Below, piece after piece: positions 1-8,036 of a DNA stretch of 26,954 bases. The notes beneath the pieces were generated by a model that was not told the origin of the DNA, searched no databases, and saw only the letters and a list, made by a program, of their open reading frames with translations. A program made the position numbers and the translations under genes. Source of the DNA: an uncultured Acetatifactor sp. (GTDB taxonomy: Bacteria; Bacillota; Clostridia; Lachnospirales; Lachnospiraceae); contig CAKRRS010000033.1 of assembly GCA_934394665.1 (NCBI GenBank), forward strand, positions 1 to 26,954, given 5' to 3'. The number at the start of each line of letters is the position of its first letter. Within the stretch, counting starts at the first letter, position 1.

Positions 1-34
1 TTCCTATAAATTTTACGACAGGAGGGTTACACCA

Positions 35-454
35 ATGGTTCAGTTGATTGTAGGCAAAAAGGGTAAGGGCAAGACAAAACAGCTGTTGGACAAAGTAAAC
101 AGCGAAGTGAAGGATATTTCGGGAAGTATCGTATATCTGGACAAAAGTACGAAACATATGTATGAACTGAACAACAAGGTGCGTCTGATTGACGTTTCCC
201 GTTACATGATCGAGAATGAAAGCGAATTTATGGGGTTCGTAAGCGGTATTATTTCTCAGGATCATGATCTTGAACAGATGTATTTTGACAGCTTTTTGAA
301 GATTGCGGCTCTGGAAGACAAGGACATTTCCGCAGTTGTCGAGAAACTGGACAGAATGAGTGATTTCTTCCAGGTAGATTTCGTTCTCAGTGTATCTAAG
401 GATGAATCCGAATTACCGGAGTCTGTGAAGGATAAAATTATTGTTTCTTTGTAA
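35..454 (+). CDS. Small P-loop ATP-binding protein of unknown function
   Basis: 139 residues. A Walker A motif, GKKGKGKT, lies at about residues 7-14, directly after the first beta strand. The stretch LEQMYFDSF at about residues 79-87 has the hydrophobic-plus-Asp look of a degenerate Walker B. No membrane segment or signal peptide is visible. The start is fixed by AGGAGGG at 20-26, 8 bases before the ATG. Such short P-loop proteins are sometimes labelled PilT-like in automated annotation, but at this length it cannot be a pilus retraction motor. It is followed on the same strand by an HlyD-like protein, yggS and sepF, which suggests, without proving, a link to the envelope or division. Reality of the gene is nearly certain; the function is unknown. 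Confidence 0.85.
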   Translation: MVQLIVGKKGKGKTKQLLDKVNSEVKDISGSIVYLDKSTKHMYELNNKVRLIDVSRYMIENESEFMGFVSGIISQDHDLEQMYFDSFLKIAALEDKDISAVVEKLDRMSDFFQVDFVLSVSKDESELPESVKDKIIVSL

Positions 455-485
455 GAAAAAAAGTACGGACTATAGTTTCACGTAT

Positions 486-516
486 GAGAAGCCTCGGATG
501 TCAACCGGGGCTTCTC
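486..516 (+). other. Stem-loop between the P-loop gene and the HlyD-like gene
   Basis: GAGAAGCCTCGG (486-497) pairs with CCGGGGCTTCTC (505-516) over 12 positions with one G-T pair and a 7-base loop. No T-run follows, so it is not a canonical intrinsic terminator. It sits just before the ribosome binding site of the next gene and may be an mRNA processing or stabilising element. Confidence 0.6.
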
Positions 517-546
517 AAATGTAAGGGAGGAAGGAGGTTTTACTGT

Positions 547-2133
547 ATGGCGAAACAACAGAACCAGAAAATAACAGAAATTAGAAAACCTTTGAACCTC
601 AATATCGGTATGCTCATTTTTGGAGCAATTTTTATCTATGTCATCATTTGTGTAATCATGTATTTCCAGACAGATCATATTGTCCGTTATGAAGTAACGG
701 AAGGATCGCTTGCAACCAATAATATCTATCGCGGAATTGCTATCCGCAGTGAGAATGTTGTAACTACAGATACGGCAGGATACGTGAACTTCTATGCAAG
801 AGAGGGAGAGCGTGTCGCCAAAGGAGATACGGTATATATTGTGGATGAAACCGGACGCCTGAACGAAGAACTGGAAGATGCCAGCCTGGGCGAGAATACC
901 CTGAGTAATCAGGAACTCTCCGAATTCCGGAATGAAATTGTGAACTTTATGCATGGGTATGATGATGTAAATTATGAAAGTACCTATGATTTTAAATATT
1001 CTTTGAAAAATACGGTTTTAAAGCTTGCAAATGTAAACATGCTGCAAAGTATTGAAAACGAAAACAATGGATCCGCCGGGAATGTTGTGAACTTCTGCTA
1101 TGCACCGATGACGGGAATTGTGGCTTATTGGACAGACGGTTATGAAGATTTGACCGCAGAAGGTGTAACAGAAGAAGTTTTTGATAATAAAAATTACGAG
1201 AAAAAGCAGATGCTTGGTAATGAACTGATGGCTGTCGGAGATCCGGTGTACAAACTTTCCACGGATGAGAACTGGTCCGTTGTCATTCCCATAGATGCGG
1301 AGCGTGGTGCCCGGATGCAACAGGAAGATTATGTGAAAGTCCGATTCTTAAAGAACCAGTATGAATCCTGGGGACAGGCAAAACTTTTTACAGGAAGTGA
1401 CGGCAATACGTTTCTGTCTTTGACGTTCACCAATTCGATGGTCACTTTTGTGGCTGACCGTTTTCTGGATATCGAGCTGATCCTGAACGATGAGATCGGA
1501 CTGAAAATCCCAAATTCTTCGATTGTGGAGAAGGAGTTTTTCCTGATCGACGAAGATTTTGTTACAACGAATGATGCTTCCGGTGTCCGGGGAGTGATCA
1601 GACAGTGCTATCTGGAGAATGGAGATATTTCCAGTGAATTTGTGGAGACAGATCCTTACAGCTATGATGAGAAGGAAGGCGTCTACTATATAGATACCTC
1701 GGTATTAAAAACGGGAGATATTTTGTATAAGACGGACAGTCAGGAGACCTATACTGTCAGCAGGCGCGCGACACTGATCGGCGTATATAATGTTAACAAG
1801 GGGTATGCTGATTTCAAACAGATCAATATTTTATACCAGAATGAGGAATATTCCATTGTAAAGGCAAATACGACGTATGGTCTGAATGTATATGATTATA
1901 TTGTCCTGGACGGTTCGGCGGTATCTGATGACCAGATTATCACGAATATAAAAAAGACAGATACGAACAAAACGGATACTTCTGCCGCAAGTTCAGAGCC
2001 TGTAGCACCGGCTGTCAGTGATAATGATACGACGACGGATACGGAAGCGACAGATACAACGGCTTCCACAGATGAGAGTGTTTTCGAGAGTACAACGCCT
2101 GCTACCGGCGAAAGCACGGAAAGTCAGGGATAA
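547..2133 (+). CDS. HlyD-like single-pass membrane protein (adaptor-type)
   Basis: 528 residues from the ATG at 547, preferred over the in-frame ATG at 484 because GGAGGAAGGAGG lies just upstream and the longer form would begin inside the stem-loop. A short cytoplasmic N-terminus is followed by one membrane segment at about residues 17-40 (NIGMLIFGAIFIYVIICVIM). Next comes a lipoyl/barrel-sandwich-like region with IYRGIAIRSENVV and EGERVAKGDTVYIV, which is the usual look of HlyD/RND adaptor proteins. The last 60 or so residues are a low-complexity Thr/Ser/Asp/Glu/Ala tail, predicted outside the cell. No transporter partner is adjacent; yggS and sepF follow. This suggests an envelope or division role rather than an efflux adaptor, but that is inference. 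Confidence 0.8.
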   Translation: MAKQQNQKITEIRKPLNLNIGMLIFGAIFIYVIICVIMYFQTDHIVRYEVTEGSLATNNIYRGIAIRSENVVTTDTAGYVNFYAREGERVAKGDTVYIVDETGRLNEELEDASLGENTLSNQELSEFRNEIVNFMHGYDDVNYESTYDFKYSLKNTVLKLANVNMLQSIENENNGSAGNVVNFCYAPMTGIVAYWTDGYEDLTAEGVTEEVFDNKNYEKKQMLGNELMAVGDPVYKLSTDENWSVVIPIDAERGARMQQEDYVKVRFLKNQYESWGQAKLFTGSDGNTFLSLTFTNSMVTFVADRFLDIELILNDEIGLKIPNSSIVEKEFFLIDEDFVTTNDASGVRGVIRQCYLENGDISSEFVETDPYSYDEKEGVYYIDTSVLKTGDILYKTDSQETYTVSRRATLIGVYNVNKGYADFKQINILYQNEEYSIVKANTTYGLNVYDYIVLDGSAVSDDQIITNIKKTDTNKTDTSAASSEPVAPAVSDNDTTTDTEATDTTASTDESVFESTTPATGESTESQG

Positions 2134-2188
2134 AAGCAAGACTGCAGCAAGAGCTTATTGCAGCCTGCCGGAAAGGATGGCAATATAG

Positions 2189-2923
2189 ATGGAAGAGATA
2201 AAACAGAAGGAACAACTTACCGAAAATTACAAGGTGATAACAGAGAACATTCAAAAGGCTTGTGAAAAAGCAGGAAGAGATGCATCGGAAGTTACACTTC
2301 TGGCGGTCAGTAAGACAAAGCCTGTGGACATGCTGAAATGTGTCTACGACGCAGGTGCCAGAGACTTTGGAGAAAACAAGGTGCAGGAGCTGATCGATAA
2401 AATACCACAGTTGCCTTCGGATATCCGCTGGCATATGATCGGACATCTGCAGCGCAATAAGGTAAAATATATTGTAGATAAGGTGTATCTGATCCACAGC
2501 GTAGACAGCCTGAGACTTGCAGAAGAGATCAGCAGAGAGGCTGTAAAGAAGCAGGTCGAAGTGAATATCCTCATTGAAGTAAATGTCGCACAGGAAGAGA
2601 GTAAATTCGGTACAACGGTAGAAGAAACGGCGGAATTGATCCGAAGCATAGCTGTTTTGCCGGCAATCCACATCAAAGGGCTCATGACAATTGCACCTTT
2701 TGTAGAAAATGCAGAAGAAAACCGGACGTATTTTCAGAAACTACGGCAATTAGCTGTTGACATCGGAAATAAAAACATTGATAATGTTTCTATGGATATT
2801 CTTTCTATGGGGATGACGGGAGATTATATGGTTGCCGCACAGGAAGGTGCTACGATTGTACGGGTAGGAACCGGTATTTTCGGAGAAAGAGATTACAGTA
2901 AGACGGTATCACAGACAGAATAG
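2189..2923 (+). CDS. yggS: YggS/YlmE-family PLP-binding protein (PLP homeostasis)
   Basis: 244 residues, the normal family length. Single-domain alanine-racemase-fold protein that binds pyridoxal 5'-phosphate in the cytoplasm and buffers free PLP and amino-acid pools; no enzymatic reaction is firmly established for the family. Visible hallmarks: LLAVSKTKP with the PLP lysine at about residue 42, FGENKVQEL, WHMIGHLQRNK, HSVDSL, IKGLMTIAP, LSMGMTGDY, and the phosphate-binding end VRVGTGIFGERDY. It directly precedes sepF, matching the ylmE-ylmF(sepF) order known in Bacillus and other Gram-positives. The ribosome binding site is weak (GAAAGGA is unusually far from the ATG), so translation may depend partly on upstream genes. 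Confidence 0.95.
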   Translation: MEEIKQKEQLTENYKVITENIQKACEKAGRDASEVTLLAVSKTKPVDMLKCVYDAGARDFGENKVQELIDKIPQLPSDIRWHMIGHLQRNKVKYIVDKVYLIHSVDSLRLAEEISREAVKKQVEVNILIEVNVAQEESKFGTTVEETAELIRSIAVLPAIHIKGLMTIAPFVENAEENRTYFQKLRQLAVDIGNKNIDNVSMDILSMGMTGDYMVAAQEGATIVRVGTGIFGERDYSKTVSQTE

Positions 2924-2948
2924 AAAGAAAATAAAGGAGACACACAAC

Positions 2949-3485
2949 ATGGGTGTAATGGATAAATTCCTGAATTATATGAAGCTGAATGATGACGACG
3001 ATGAAGGTTTCTATGATGATGATTATCTGGATGATGAGGAAGAGGTAGAACCTGCGAAGAAGTTCAGCCCTGCCAAAAGCAGACAACAGGCAGCGGACGA
3101 AGATGATCCGGATGCTGGCAGCAAGCGGACCACCCAGCCTAAAGTAACACCGATCCATCGTTCTGTGACGAAGAAAATGCCCGGAACCGGCATGGAGGTA
3201 TGTGTGATCAAACCGACTTCCGTAGAAGATGCCAGAGAGATTACAGAGACGTTGCTTGCAAACCGTACCGTGGTATTGAATCTGGAAGGACTGGACGTAG
3301 ATATTGCACAGAGAATCATTGATTTTACTTCCGGTTCCTGCTTCGCTATTTCGGGAAATCTGCAAAAAATATCTCATTATATCTTTATCATTACGCCGGC
3401 AAGCGTAGATATCTCCGGTGATTTCCAGGATATCTTCGGTGGCGCGGGATCCTTTGAAATGCCTATTAACAACGGAATGTCATAA
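2949..3485 (+). CDS. sepF: Cell division protein SepF
   Basis: 178 residues. SepF polymerises into rings, binds the FtsZ C-terminus and tethers the Z-ring to the membrane. The N-terminus MGVMDKFLNYMKL is a short amphipathic helix of the membrane-binding kind. A very acidic linker rich in Asp and Glu (about residues 15-45) and a disordered stretch follow. The C-terminal SepF domain (about 80-170) shows VCVIKPTSVEDAREI, VVLNLEGLD and RIIDFTSGSCFA, all typical. AAGGAGA at 2935-2941 supports the start at 2949; an internal ATG at 2958 is possible. It is the last gene before a terminator and lies 25 bases after yggS, so it is co-transcribed with it. Confidence 0.96.
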   Translation: MGVMDKFLNYMKLNDDDDEGFYDDDYLDDEEEVEPAKKFSPAKSRQQAADEDDPDAGSKRTTQPKVTPIHRSVTKKMPGTGMEVCVIKPTSVEDAREITETLLANRTVVLNLEGLDVDIAQRIIDFTSGSCFAISGNLQKISHYIFIITPASVDISGDFQDIFGGAGSFEMPINNGMS

Positions 3486-3494
3486 GCATATAAC

Positions 3495-3523
3495 TTCCTG
3501 CAGGGATCTGCAGGAATTTTTTT
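3495..3523 (+). terminator. Intrinsic terminator after sepF
   Basis: TTCCTGCAG (3495-3503) pairs perfectly with CTGCAGGAA (3508-3516) around a 4-base loop and is followed by seven T (3517-3523). It closes the P-loop/HlyD/yggS/sepF transcript. Confidence 0.92.
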
Positions 3524-3622
3524 CAAAAGAAAAGAAAGCATTGCGAAAGTAGCATTGCAGAATGCATGATTACAAAATGAAAGAGGAAGAACGGTTTGCA
3601 GTCGGACCGTAGGGTGAAGGAA

Positions 3623-4732
3623 ATGGCACAGAGATTACCGGTACTTTACAACAAAAAGCCATGTTATGATATTGTATTCCGGCAGTCCTTTGACGGATTG
3701 TGGGAAGAACTGCAGGAGCTGGGTGCAGTTGAGAAGAGATTATGTATTGTTACGGATTCCAGAGTGGATGAATTATATGCGGGACAGATTCTGGAACTGT
3801 TAGACGGAAAGTGCCGGAAGGCTGTAAAATATGTGTTTCCGGCAGGAGAAGAACATAAAAATCTGGATACCGTGAAAGACGTATATCGTTTCCTGATTGC
3901 AGAAGGATTTGACAGAAAAGATATGCTGCTTGCGCTCGGCGGCGGCGTCACCGGCGATCTGACCGGTTTTGTGGCAGCCACTTATCTGCGCGGCATTGAT
4001 TTCGTACAGATTCCCACAACGCTTCTGGCACAGGCCGACAGCTCCATCGGCGGCAAGACCGGCGTGGACTTTGACAGCTACAAGAATATGGTAGGTGCCT
4101 TTAAGATGCCCAGGCTGGTATATATGAATCTGTCCGTGCTAAAGACACTGGAAGAGAGACAGTTTTATTCCGGATTTGCTGAGGTAATGAAGTCTGCGCT
4201 GATCAAGGATGCCATGTTTTACGAATGGCTGATCGAGAATATGTATGAGATCTGCGAGAGAGATCTGAATACATTGGAAGAGATGGTGATCCGCACCTGC
4301 TCCATTAAGAAAATGGTTGTAGAGAAAGACCCTACCGAGCAGGGAGACAGAGCGCTTTTGAACCTCGGACATACCATCGGACATGCCATCGAAAAGTACA
4401 AGAATTTTGAACTGTACCATGGCGAATGTGTGTCACTTGGCATCGTGGCTGCAGCTTATATCTCCTGGAAAAAGGAAATGCTTTGCATGGAAGAGTTTTA
4501 TGAGATCCGGGACATGTTTGTACCGTTCTATCTGCCGATTTCCGTAGATGACATCGATCCGCAGGAGATTTTGAAACTCACCAAAGCGGATAAGAAAATG
4601 GAAGCAGGGACGATTAAGTTCATTCTGCTGAAGAAAATTGGAAAAGCAGTCATTGACAGAACCGTTACAGACGAGGAAATCCTGGCTGCAATTAATGAAA
4701 TTAATTTTAGTGAAGAGGACGCCCATGAATAA
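3623..4732 (+). CDS. aroB: 3-dehydroquinate synthase
   Basis: 369 residues from ATG 3623. Converts DAHP to 3-dehydroquinate, the second step of the shikimate pathway, with NAD and a divalent metal. The nucleotide-binding core is clear: GGGVTGDLTGFVAATYLRG, then PTTLLAQADSSIGGKTGVD, where the family usually has GKTGVN. The metal-site motifs GHTIGHAIE and HGECVSLG are present. An in-frame TTG at 3596 with a good GAGGAAG upstream would add nine residues (378 aa); I chose the ATG because the conserved fold begins right after it and GGGTGAAGG precedes it. The gene overlaps lspA by 8 bases. It follows the sepF terminator, but no convincing promoter was identified in the gap. Confidence 0.94.
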   Translation: MAQRLPVLYNKKPCYDIVFRQSFDGLWEELQELGAVEKRLCIVTDSRVDELYAGQILELLDGKCRKAVKYVFPAGEEHKNLDTVKDVYRFLIAEGFDRKDMLLALGGGVTGDLTGFVAATYLRGIDFVQIPTTLLAQADSSIGGKTGVDFDSYKNMVGAFKMPRLVYMNLSVLKTLEERQFYSGFAEVMKSALIKDAMFYEWLIENMYEICERDLNTLEEMVIRTCSIKKMVVEKDPTEQGDRALLNLGHTIGHAIEKYKNFELYHGECVSLGIVAAAYISWKKEMLCMEEFYEIRDMFVPFYLPISVDDIDPQEILKLTKADKKMEAGTIKFILLKKIGKAVIDRTVTDEEILAAINEINFSEEDAHE

Positions 4733-5261
4733 AGAAAAAAAGAATCGTATGATTATGCTTTTGATAGATGCTTTGATTGCTGCAGTATTATTAGTACTGG
4801 ATCAGTTTACAAAGCATCTTGCAGTGGTACATCTAAAAGACAGACCGGCTTACGTTATCATAGACGGCGTGCTGGAATTACAGTATCTGGAGAACCGGGG
4901 TTCCGCATTCGGTATGCTGCAAAACCAGAAGGTATTTATCCTGTTTGTCGGGGTCGTATTTCTCGCCGTACTTTTGTTTTTCCTGTTAAAACTTCCGGAA
5001 CAGAAGAAATTCAGAATCGTACATGTCCTGCTTGCTGTCATCATTGCTGGCGGTATCGGCAATATGATCGACAGATTCCGTCTGGATTATGTGGTTGATT
5101 TTATTTCCTTCGTCCTGATCAATTATCCGATTTTCAATGTGGCGGATATTTATGTGGTAGTTGCTACCATTGGTCTGTTTATTCTGTTTTTGTTTGTATA
5201 CAAGGAGAAGGATCTGGAATTCCTCAATTTTAAGCAGAATCGCTATCGGGAGATGAAATAA
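4725..5261 (+). CDS. lspA: Lipoprotein signal peptidase (SPase II)
   Basis: 178 residues. Integral membrane aspartyl protease that removes the signal peptide from prolipoproteins ahead of the lipid-modified cysteine; a likely substrate in this window is the LivK lipoprotein. Four membrane segments are visible (about residues 10-27, 69-90, 97-114, 137-160). Conserved boxes are present: DQFTK, NRGSAFG, GNMIDR, and the catalytic aspartates in VVDFI (D125) and FNVAD (D141). The start at 4725 fits the family; an earlier in-frame ATG at 4638 lies deep inside aroB and adds a hydrophilic extension without homology. GAAGAGGA is just upstream. It overlaps aroB by 8 bases and the next gene by 1 (TAATG), so the three are probably translationally coupled. 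Confidence 0.96.
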   Translation: MNKEKKNRMIMLLIDALIAAVLLVLDQFTKHLAVVHLKDRPAYVIIDGVLELQYLENRGSAFGMLQNQKVFILFVGVVFLAVLLFFLLKLPEQKKFRIVHVLLAVIIAGGIGNMIDRFRLDYVVDFISFVLINYPIFNVADIYVVVATIGLFILFLFVYKEKDLEFLNFKQNRYREMK

Positions 5262-6172
5262 TGGAAGAACTCCGGTTTCAGATCGCGGAAGATATGGAAG
5301 ATGAGCGGATCGACAAATGTATTAGTACTCTTGTGGAGAACTTGTCCCGCTCTTTTATTCAAAAATTAATGAAAGACGGAAAGGTTCTGGTGAACGGAGC
5401 ACCGGTGAAAGGAAGCTACCGTGTAAAGTGTGATGACGAAGTAGTGTTCTCCGTGCCGGAATCCGTAGAGCCGGATATTGCACCGGAAGATATTCCATTG
5501 GATATTCTGTATGAAGATACAGACCTGATCGTTGTGAACAAACCCAAAGGCATGGTGGTACATCCGGCAGCCGGGCATTATACCGGTACGCTGGTTAATG
5601 CCTTAATGTATCATTGCGGCAAAGACCTCTCCGGGATCAACGGTGTGCTGCGCCCGGGCATCGTGCATCGGATTGACAGGGATACCACGGGATCTGTCAT
5701 TGCATGTAAAAATGACAAAGCACACAGAAGCATCGCTGAGCAGTTGAAAGAACATTCCATCAATCGCAGATACCGGGCAATCTGTTACGGAGAACTTAAG
5801 CAGGAGGAGGGCACCATTGACCAGCCCATCGGAAGACATCCGACAGACCGGAAAAAAATGGCAGTCAATCCGCTGCACGGGAAAAGAGCTGTGACACATT
5901 ATCGTGTACTTAAGAGATTTCAGGGATATACTTATATAGAGTGCGTTTTGGAAACGGGAAGAACACACCAGATTCGTGTACATATGGCAAGCATCGGTCA
6001 TCCCTTGTTGGGAGATGAAGTGTATTCCCACCGGAAATGTCCGTTCATATTACAGGGACAGACCTTACATGCCAAAACCTTGGGATTTATCCATCCCTCG
6101 ACAGGAGAATATTTGGAGATCGATGCACCGTTACCGGAGTATTTTCAACATCTACTGGAGATACTAGCGTAA
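5261..6172 (+). CDS. RluD-type 23S rRNA pseudouridine synthase
   Basis: 303 residues. Isomerises uridine to pseudouridine in large-subunit rRNA. An N-terminal S4 RNA-binding domain (about residues 15-75, DERIDKCIS...SRSFIQKLMKDGKVLVNG) is followed by the RluA-family catalytic domain. Visible motifs: VVNKPKGMVVHPA, and GIVHRIDRDTTG with the catalytic Asp at residue 139, then GRTHQIRVHMASIGHPLLGD. The start ATG overlaps the lspA stop. The lspA-rluD(ylyB) pairing is common in Firmicutes. The exact target positions (RluD-like 1911/1915/1917 or RluC-like sites) cannot be read from the sequence, so no symbol is given. Confidence 0.93.
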   Translation: MEELRFQIAEDMEDERIDKCISTLVENLSRSFIQKLMKDGKVLVNGAPVKGSYRVKCDDEVVFSVPESVEPDIAPEDIPLDILYEDTDLIVVNKPKGMVVHPAAGHYTGTLVNALMYHCGKDLSGINGVLRPGIVHRIDRDTTGSVIACKNDKAHRSIAEQLKEHSINRRYRAICYGELKQEEGTIDQPIGRHPTDRKKMAVNPLHGKRAVTHYRVLKRFQGYTYIECVLETGRTHQIRVHMASIGHPLLGDEVYSHRKCPFILQGQTLHAKTLGFIHPSTGEYLEIDAPLPEYFQHLLEILA

Positions 6173-6208
6173 CATCGGCCTTGTATTTTTTAGAGAAAAG
6201 AGGCACTT

Positions 6209-6871
6209 ATGAATCTGTTTGATATTTTAGGCCCCGTGATGGTCGGCCCCAGCAGTTCTCATACTGCGGGAGCGGTCAGAATCGGGTATATTTCAGAAAA
6301 ATTACTTCAGGACCATGTAGTGAAGGCGAAAATCCTTCTGCATGGTTCCTTTGCTACTACCGGAATCGGCCACGGAACCGACAAAGCATTGATTGCAGGA
6401 CTATTGGGAATGCATCCGGACGATATCCGGATCCCGTCTGGTTTTGAACTGGCGAAAAAGTGTGGACTGCAATTCGGGTTTTCCACCATAACCCTGAAGG
6501 ATGCGCATCCGAACACCGCGGTATTACAGCTTGTCGGGGAACATGGGAGGAAAATAGAAGTCCAGGCGGCATCGATCGGCGGCGGACGTATTATGATACA
6601 CAAGCTGGATGGCATTGAAGTGAATTTTTCTGCGGAGAAGTCGACGTTGATCGTCCATAATGTGGATCAGCCCGGACATGTGGCACAGGTCACTTCCATG
6701 CTGGCAGAAAAACAGGTAAATATCGCAACCTTGCAATTATATCGTGACAAACGCGGCGGATATGCCGTTATGGTCATTGAAACGGATCAGGAAGTGCCGG
6801 AAGAATCTGTGGCGTGGCTGGAACAATTGGATGGAATCATTAAAGTGACTTATATCAATGTGGGGGATTAG
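6209..6871 (+). CDS. sdaAB: L-serine dehydratase, iron-sulfur type, beta subunit
   Basis: 220 residues. With SdaAA it forms the oxygen-sensitive Fe-S enzyme that deaminates L-serine to pyruvate and ammonia, typical of anaerobic Firmicutes. The N-terminal region opens with FDILGPVMVGPSSSHTAGAVRIG, whose PSSSHTAG is the family signature. It also contains GTDKALIAGLLGM and, further on, ASIGGGRIMI. An ACT domain (about residues 147-218, STLIVHNVDQPGHVAQVTSML) closes the protein and may bind serine or mediate subunit contact. It lies 36 bases after the pseudouridine synthase without a visible terminator. The partner sdaAA follows after an unusual 170-base gap full of stem-loops; in many genomes the two genes nearly touch. 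Confidence 0.95.
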   Translation: MNLFDILGPVMVGPSSSHTAGAVRIGYISEKLLQDHVVKAKILLHGSFATTGIGHGTDKALIAGLLGMHPDDIRIPSGFELAKKCGLQFGFSTITLKDAHPNTAVLQLVGEHGRKIEVQAASIGGGRIMIHKLDGIEVNFSAEKSTLIVHNVDQPGHVAQVTSMLAEKQVNIATLQLYRDKRGGYAVMVIETDQEVPEESVAWLEQLDGIIKVTYINVGD

Positions 6872-7024
6872 TGTGAGAAATGTGCCCGATAGCACATTAC
6901 TCACAAGCCATATTTATATGGCTTTGGCTATATTGTGTCGCAGGCGCCACAAAGTAGCCCTTATCGCAATGTGAATCTACGATTCACATTGCGATTACCT
7001 CCGACGCAAGAAAGCGTCTGCGGA
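6872..7024 (+). repeat. Five adjacent stem-loops between sdaAB and sdaAA
   Basis: Consecutive inverted repeats fill almost the whole gap. (1) 6872-6905: 14-bp arms with one mismatch, starting at the sdaAB stop. (2) AAGCCATA/TATGGCTT, 6905-6912/6917-6924. (3) 6926-6959: GGCTA/TAGCC outside and TTGTG/CACAA inside. (4) a perfect 15-bp stem with a 3-base loop, 6963-6977/6981-6995. (5) GACGC/GCGTC with an AAGAAA loop and outer TCC/GGA pairs, 7000-7024. None is followed by a T-run, so these are not ordinary terminators. The pattern resembles a palindromic intergenic repeat or a structured RNA; no second copy was found in this window. Confidence 0.75.
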
Positions 7025-7041
7025 ATGGGGTAGAAAAAGAG

Positions 7042-7932
7042 ATGTCCTATCAGTCATTTGCACAAGTATTGAAAATATGTCATGAAGAGAAAAAGGAGTT
7101 CTGGCGCGTTTTCTTAGAAGACGACATGGCAGAACGCAATGTAACAGAAACAGACAGTATGGCACATATGCGTGCCACCTGGGACGCAATGCTGCTGGCG
7201 GCTGCTACCTATGAAGGAGATATCGCATCTCAGAGTGGTCTCGTGGGTGGTGACGGCAGACGGATGGAAGAATATGCCCACAGAGCCGGAGCAGAATCTT
7301 TGTGCGGAGAATATGTGGACGGCTGTATTGCCGGAGCCTTACAGATGGGAGAATCCAATGCCTGTATGAAGAGAATCGTGGCTGCGCCCACCGCCGGAGC
7401 CTGTGGTGTGCTTCCGGCGGTGCTGGTTCCTTATTTTCAAAAGCGAGACAGAAATACGGAAAAAATCCTGCGTGCCATGTATGTTGCTGCTGGAATCGGG
7501 CAGATCATAGCGGTGCGCTCCTCCATCAGCGGTGCAGCCGGGGGATGTCAGGCAGAGATCGGCGCGGCAAGCTCTATGGCAGCCGGCGCACTTGTGTATC
7601 TACAGGGCGGAAACTATGAACAAATTGCCACAGCGGCAGCCATGGCCATGAAAAATCTTATGGGTCTGGTGTGCGATCCGGTGGCAGGCCTGGTAGAAGT
7701 CCCCTGTGTGAAACGAAATGTGATTGGCTGCGTCAATGCCATGGCGTGCGCGGATATGGCAATGGCCGGTATCACCAGCAGAATCCCTGCGGATCAGGTC
7801 ATGGATGCCATGAAAGAAGTGGGTGACAAAATGGATGCTTCTTTGAGAGAGACGGCACTGGGTGGTCTGGCGAGAACGGAAGCAGGTATCAAAATAGCGG
7901 AAAAGATGCAGACATTACATGAAAATTGTTGA
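7042..7932 (+). CDS. sdaAA: L-serine dehydratase, iron-sulfur type, alpha subunit
   Basis: 296 residues. Catalytic subunit that carries the [4Fe-4S] cluster. Family motifs seen: APTAGACGVLPAVL, SGAAGGCQAEIGAASSMAA, and GLVCDPVAGLVEVPCVKRN, with cysteines of the kind that ligate the cluster; a further cysteine-rich segment VIGCVNAMACADMAM follows. The start at 7042 has only a weak AAAAAGAG upstream and lies 17 bases after the last stem-loop of the array before it, so initiation may be influenced by RNA structure. Partner of sdaAB; together they supply pyruvate and ammonia from serine. Length and motif order are normal for the family. Confidence 0.96.
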   Translation: MSYQSFAQVLKICHEEKKEFWRVFLEDDMAERNVTETDSMAHMRATWDAMLLAAATYEGDIASQSGLVGGDGRRMEEYAHRAGAESLCGEYVDGCIAGALQMGESNACMKRIVAAPTAGACGVLPAVLVPYFQKRDRNTEKILRAMYVAAGIGQIIAVRSSISGAAGGCQAEIGAASSMAAGALVYLQGGNYEQIATAAAMAMKNLMGLVCDPVAGLVEVPCVKRNVIGCVNAMACADMAMAGITSRIPADQVMDAMKEVGDKMDASLRETALGGLARTEAGIKIAEKMQTLHENC

Positions 7933-7959
7933 ATTAGAACTAAAAAATCTGATAATTAG

Positions 7960-7988
7960 TTGATTTTTTGTTAAATATCACGTATAAT
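7960..7988 (+). promoter_or_regulatory. Promoter of the first cytidylate-kinase-like gene
   Basis: TTGATT (7960-7965), a 17-base spacer, then a perfect TATAAT (7983-7988). Predicted transcription start is near 7995, leaving a leader of about 40 bases. It makes the gene independent of sdaAA. Confidence 0.8.
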
Positions 7989-8036
7989 GTAATTACAAAA
8001 AAGCTAGTTTCAGTTCAGCAGAAAGTGGGTGTGTGT

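Noticed and set aside
2102..2671. Antisense open frame opposite yggS
   Set aside because: Low-complexity translation without family resemblance; the + strand carries an unmistakable yggS.
3538..3558. Direct repeat GCATTGC in the sepF-aroB gap
   Set aside because: Only two 7-base copies 14 bases apart; could be chance.
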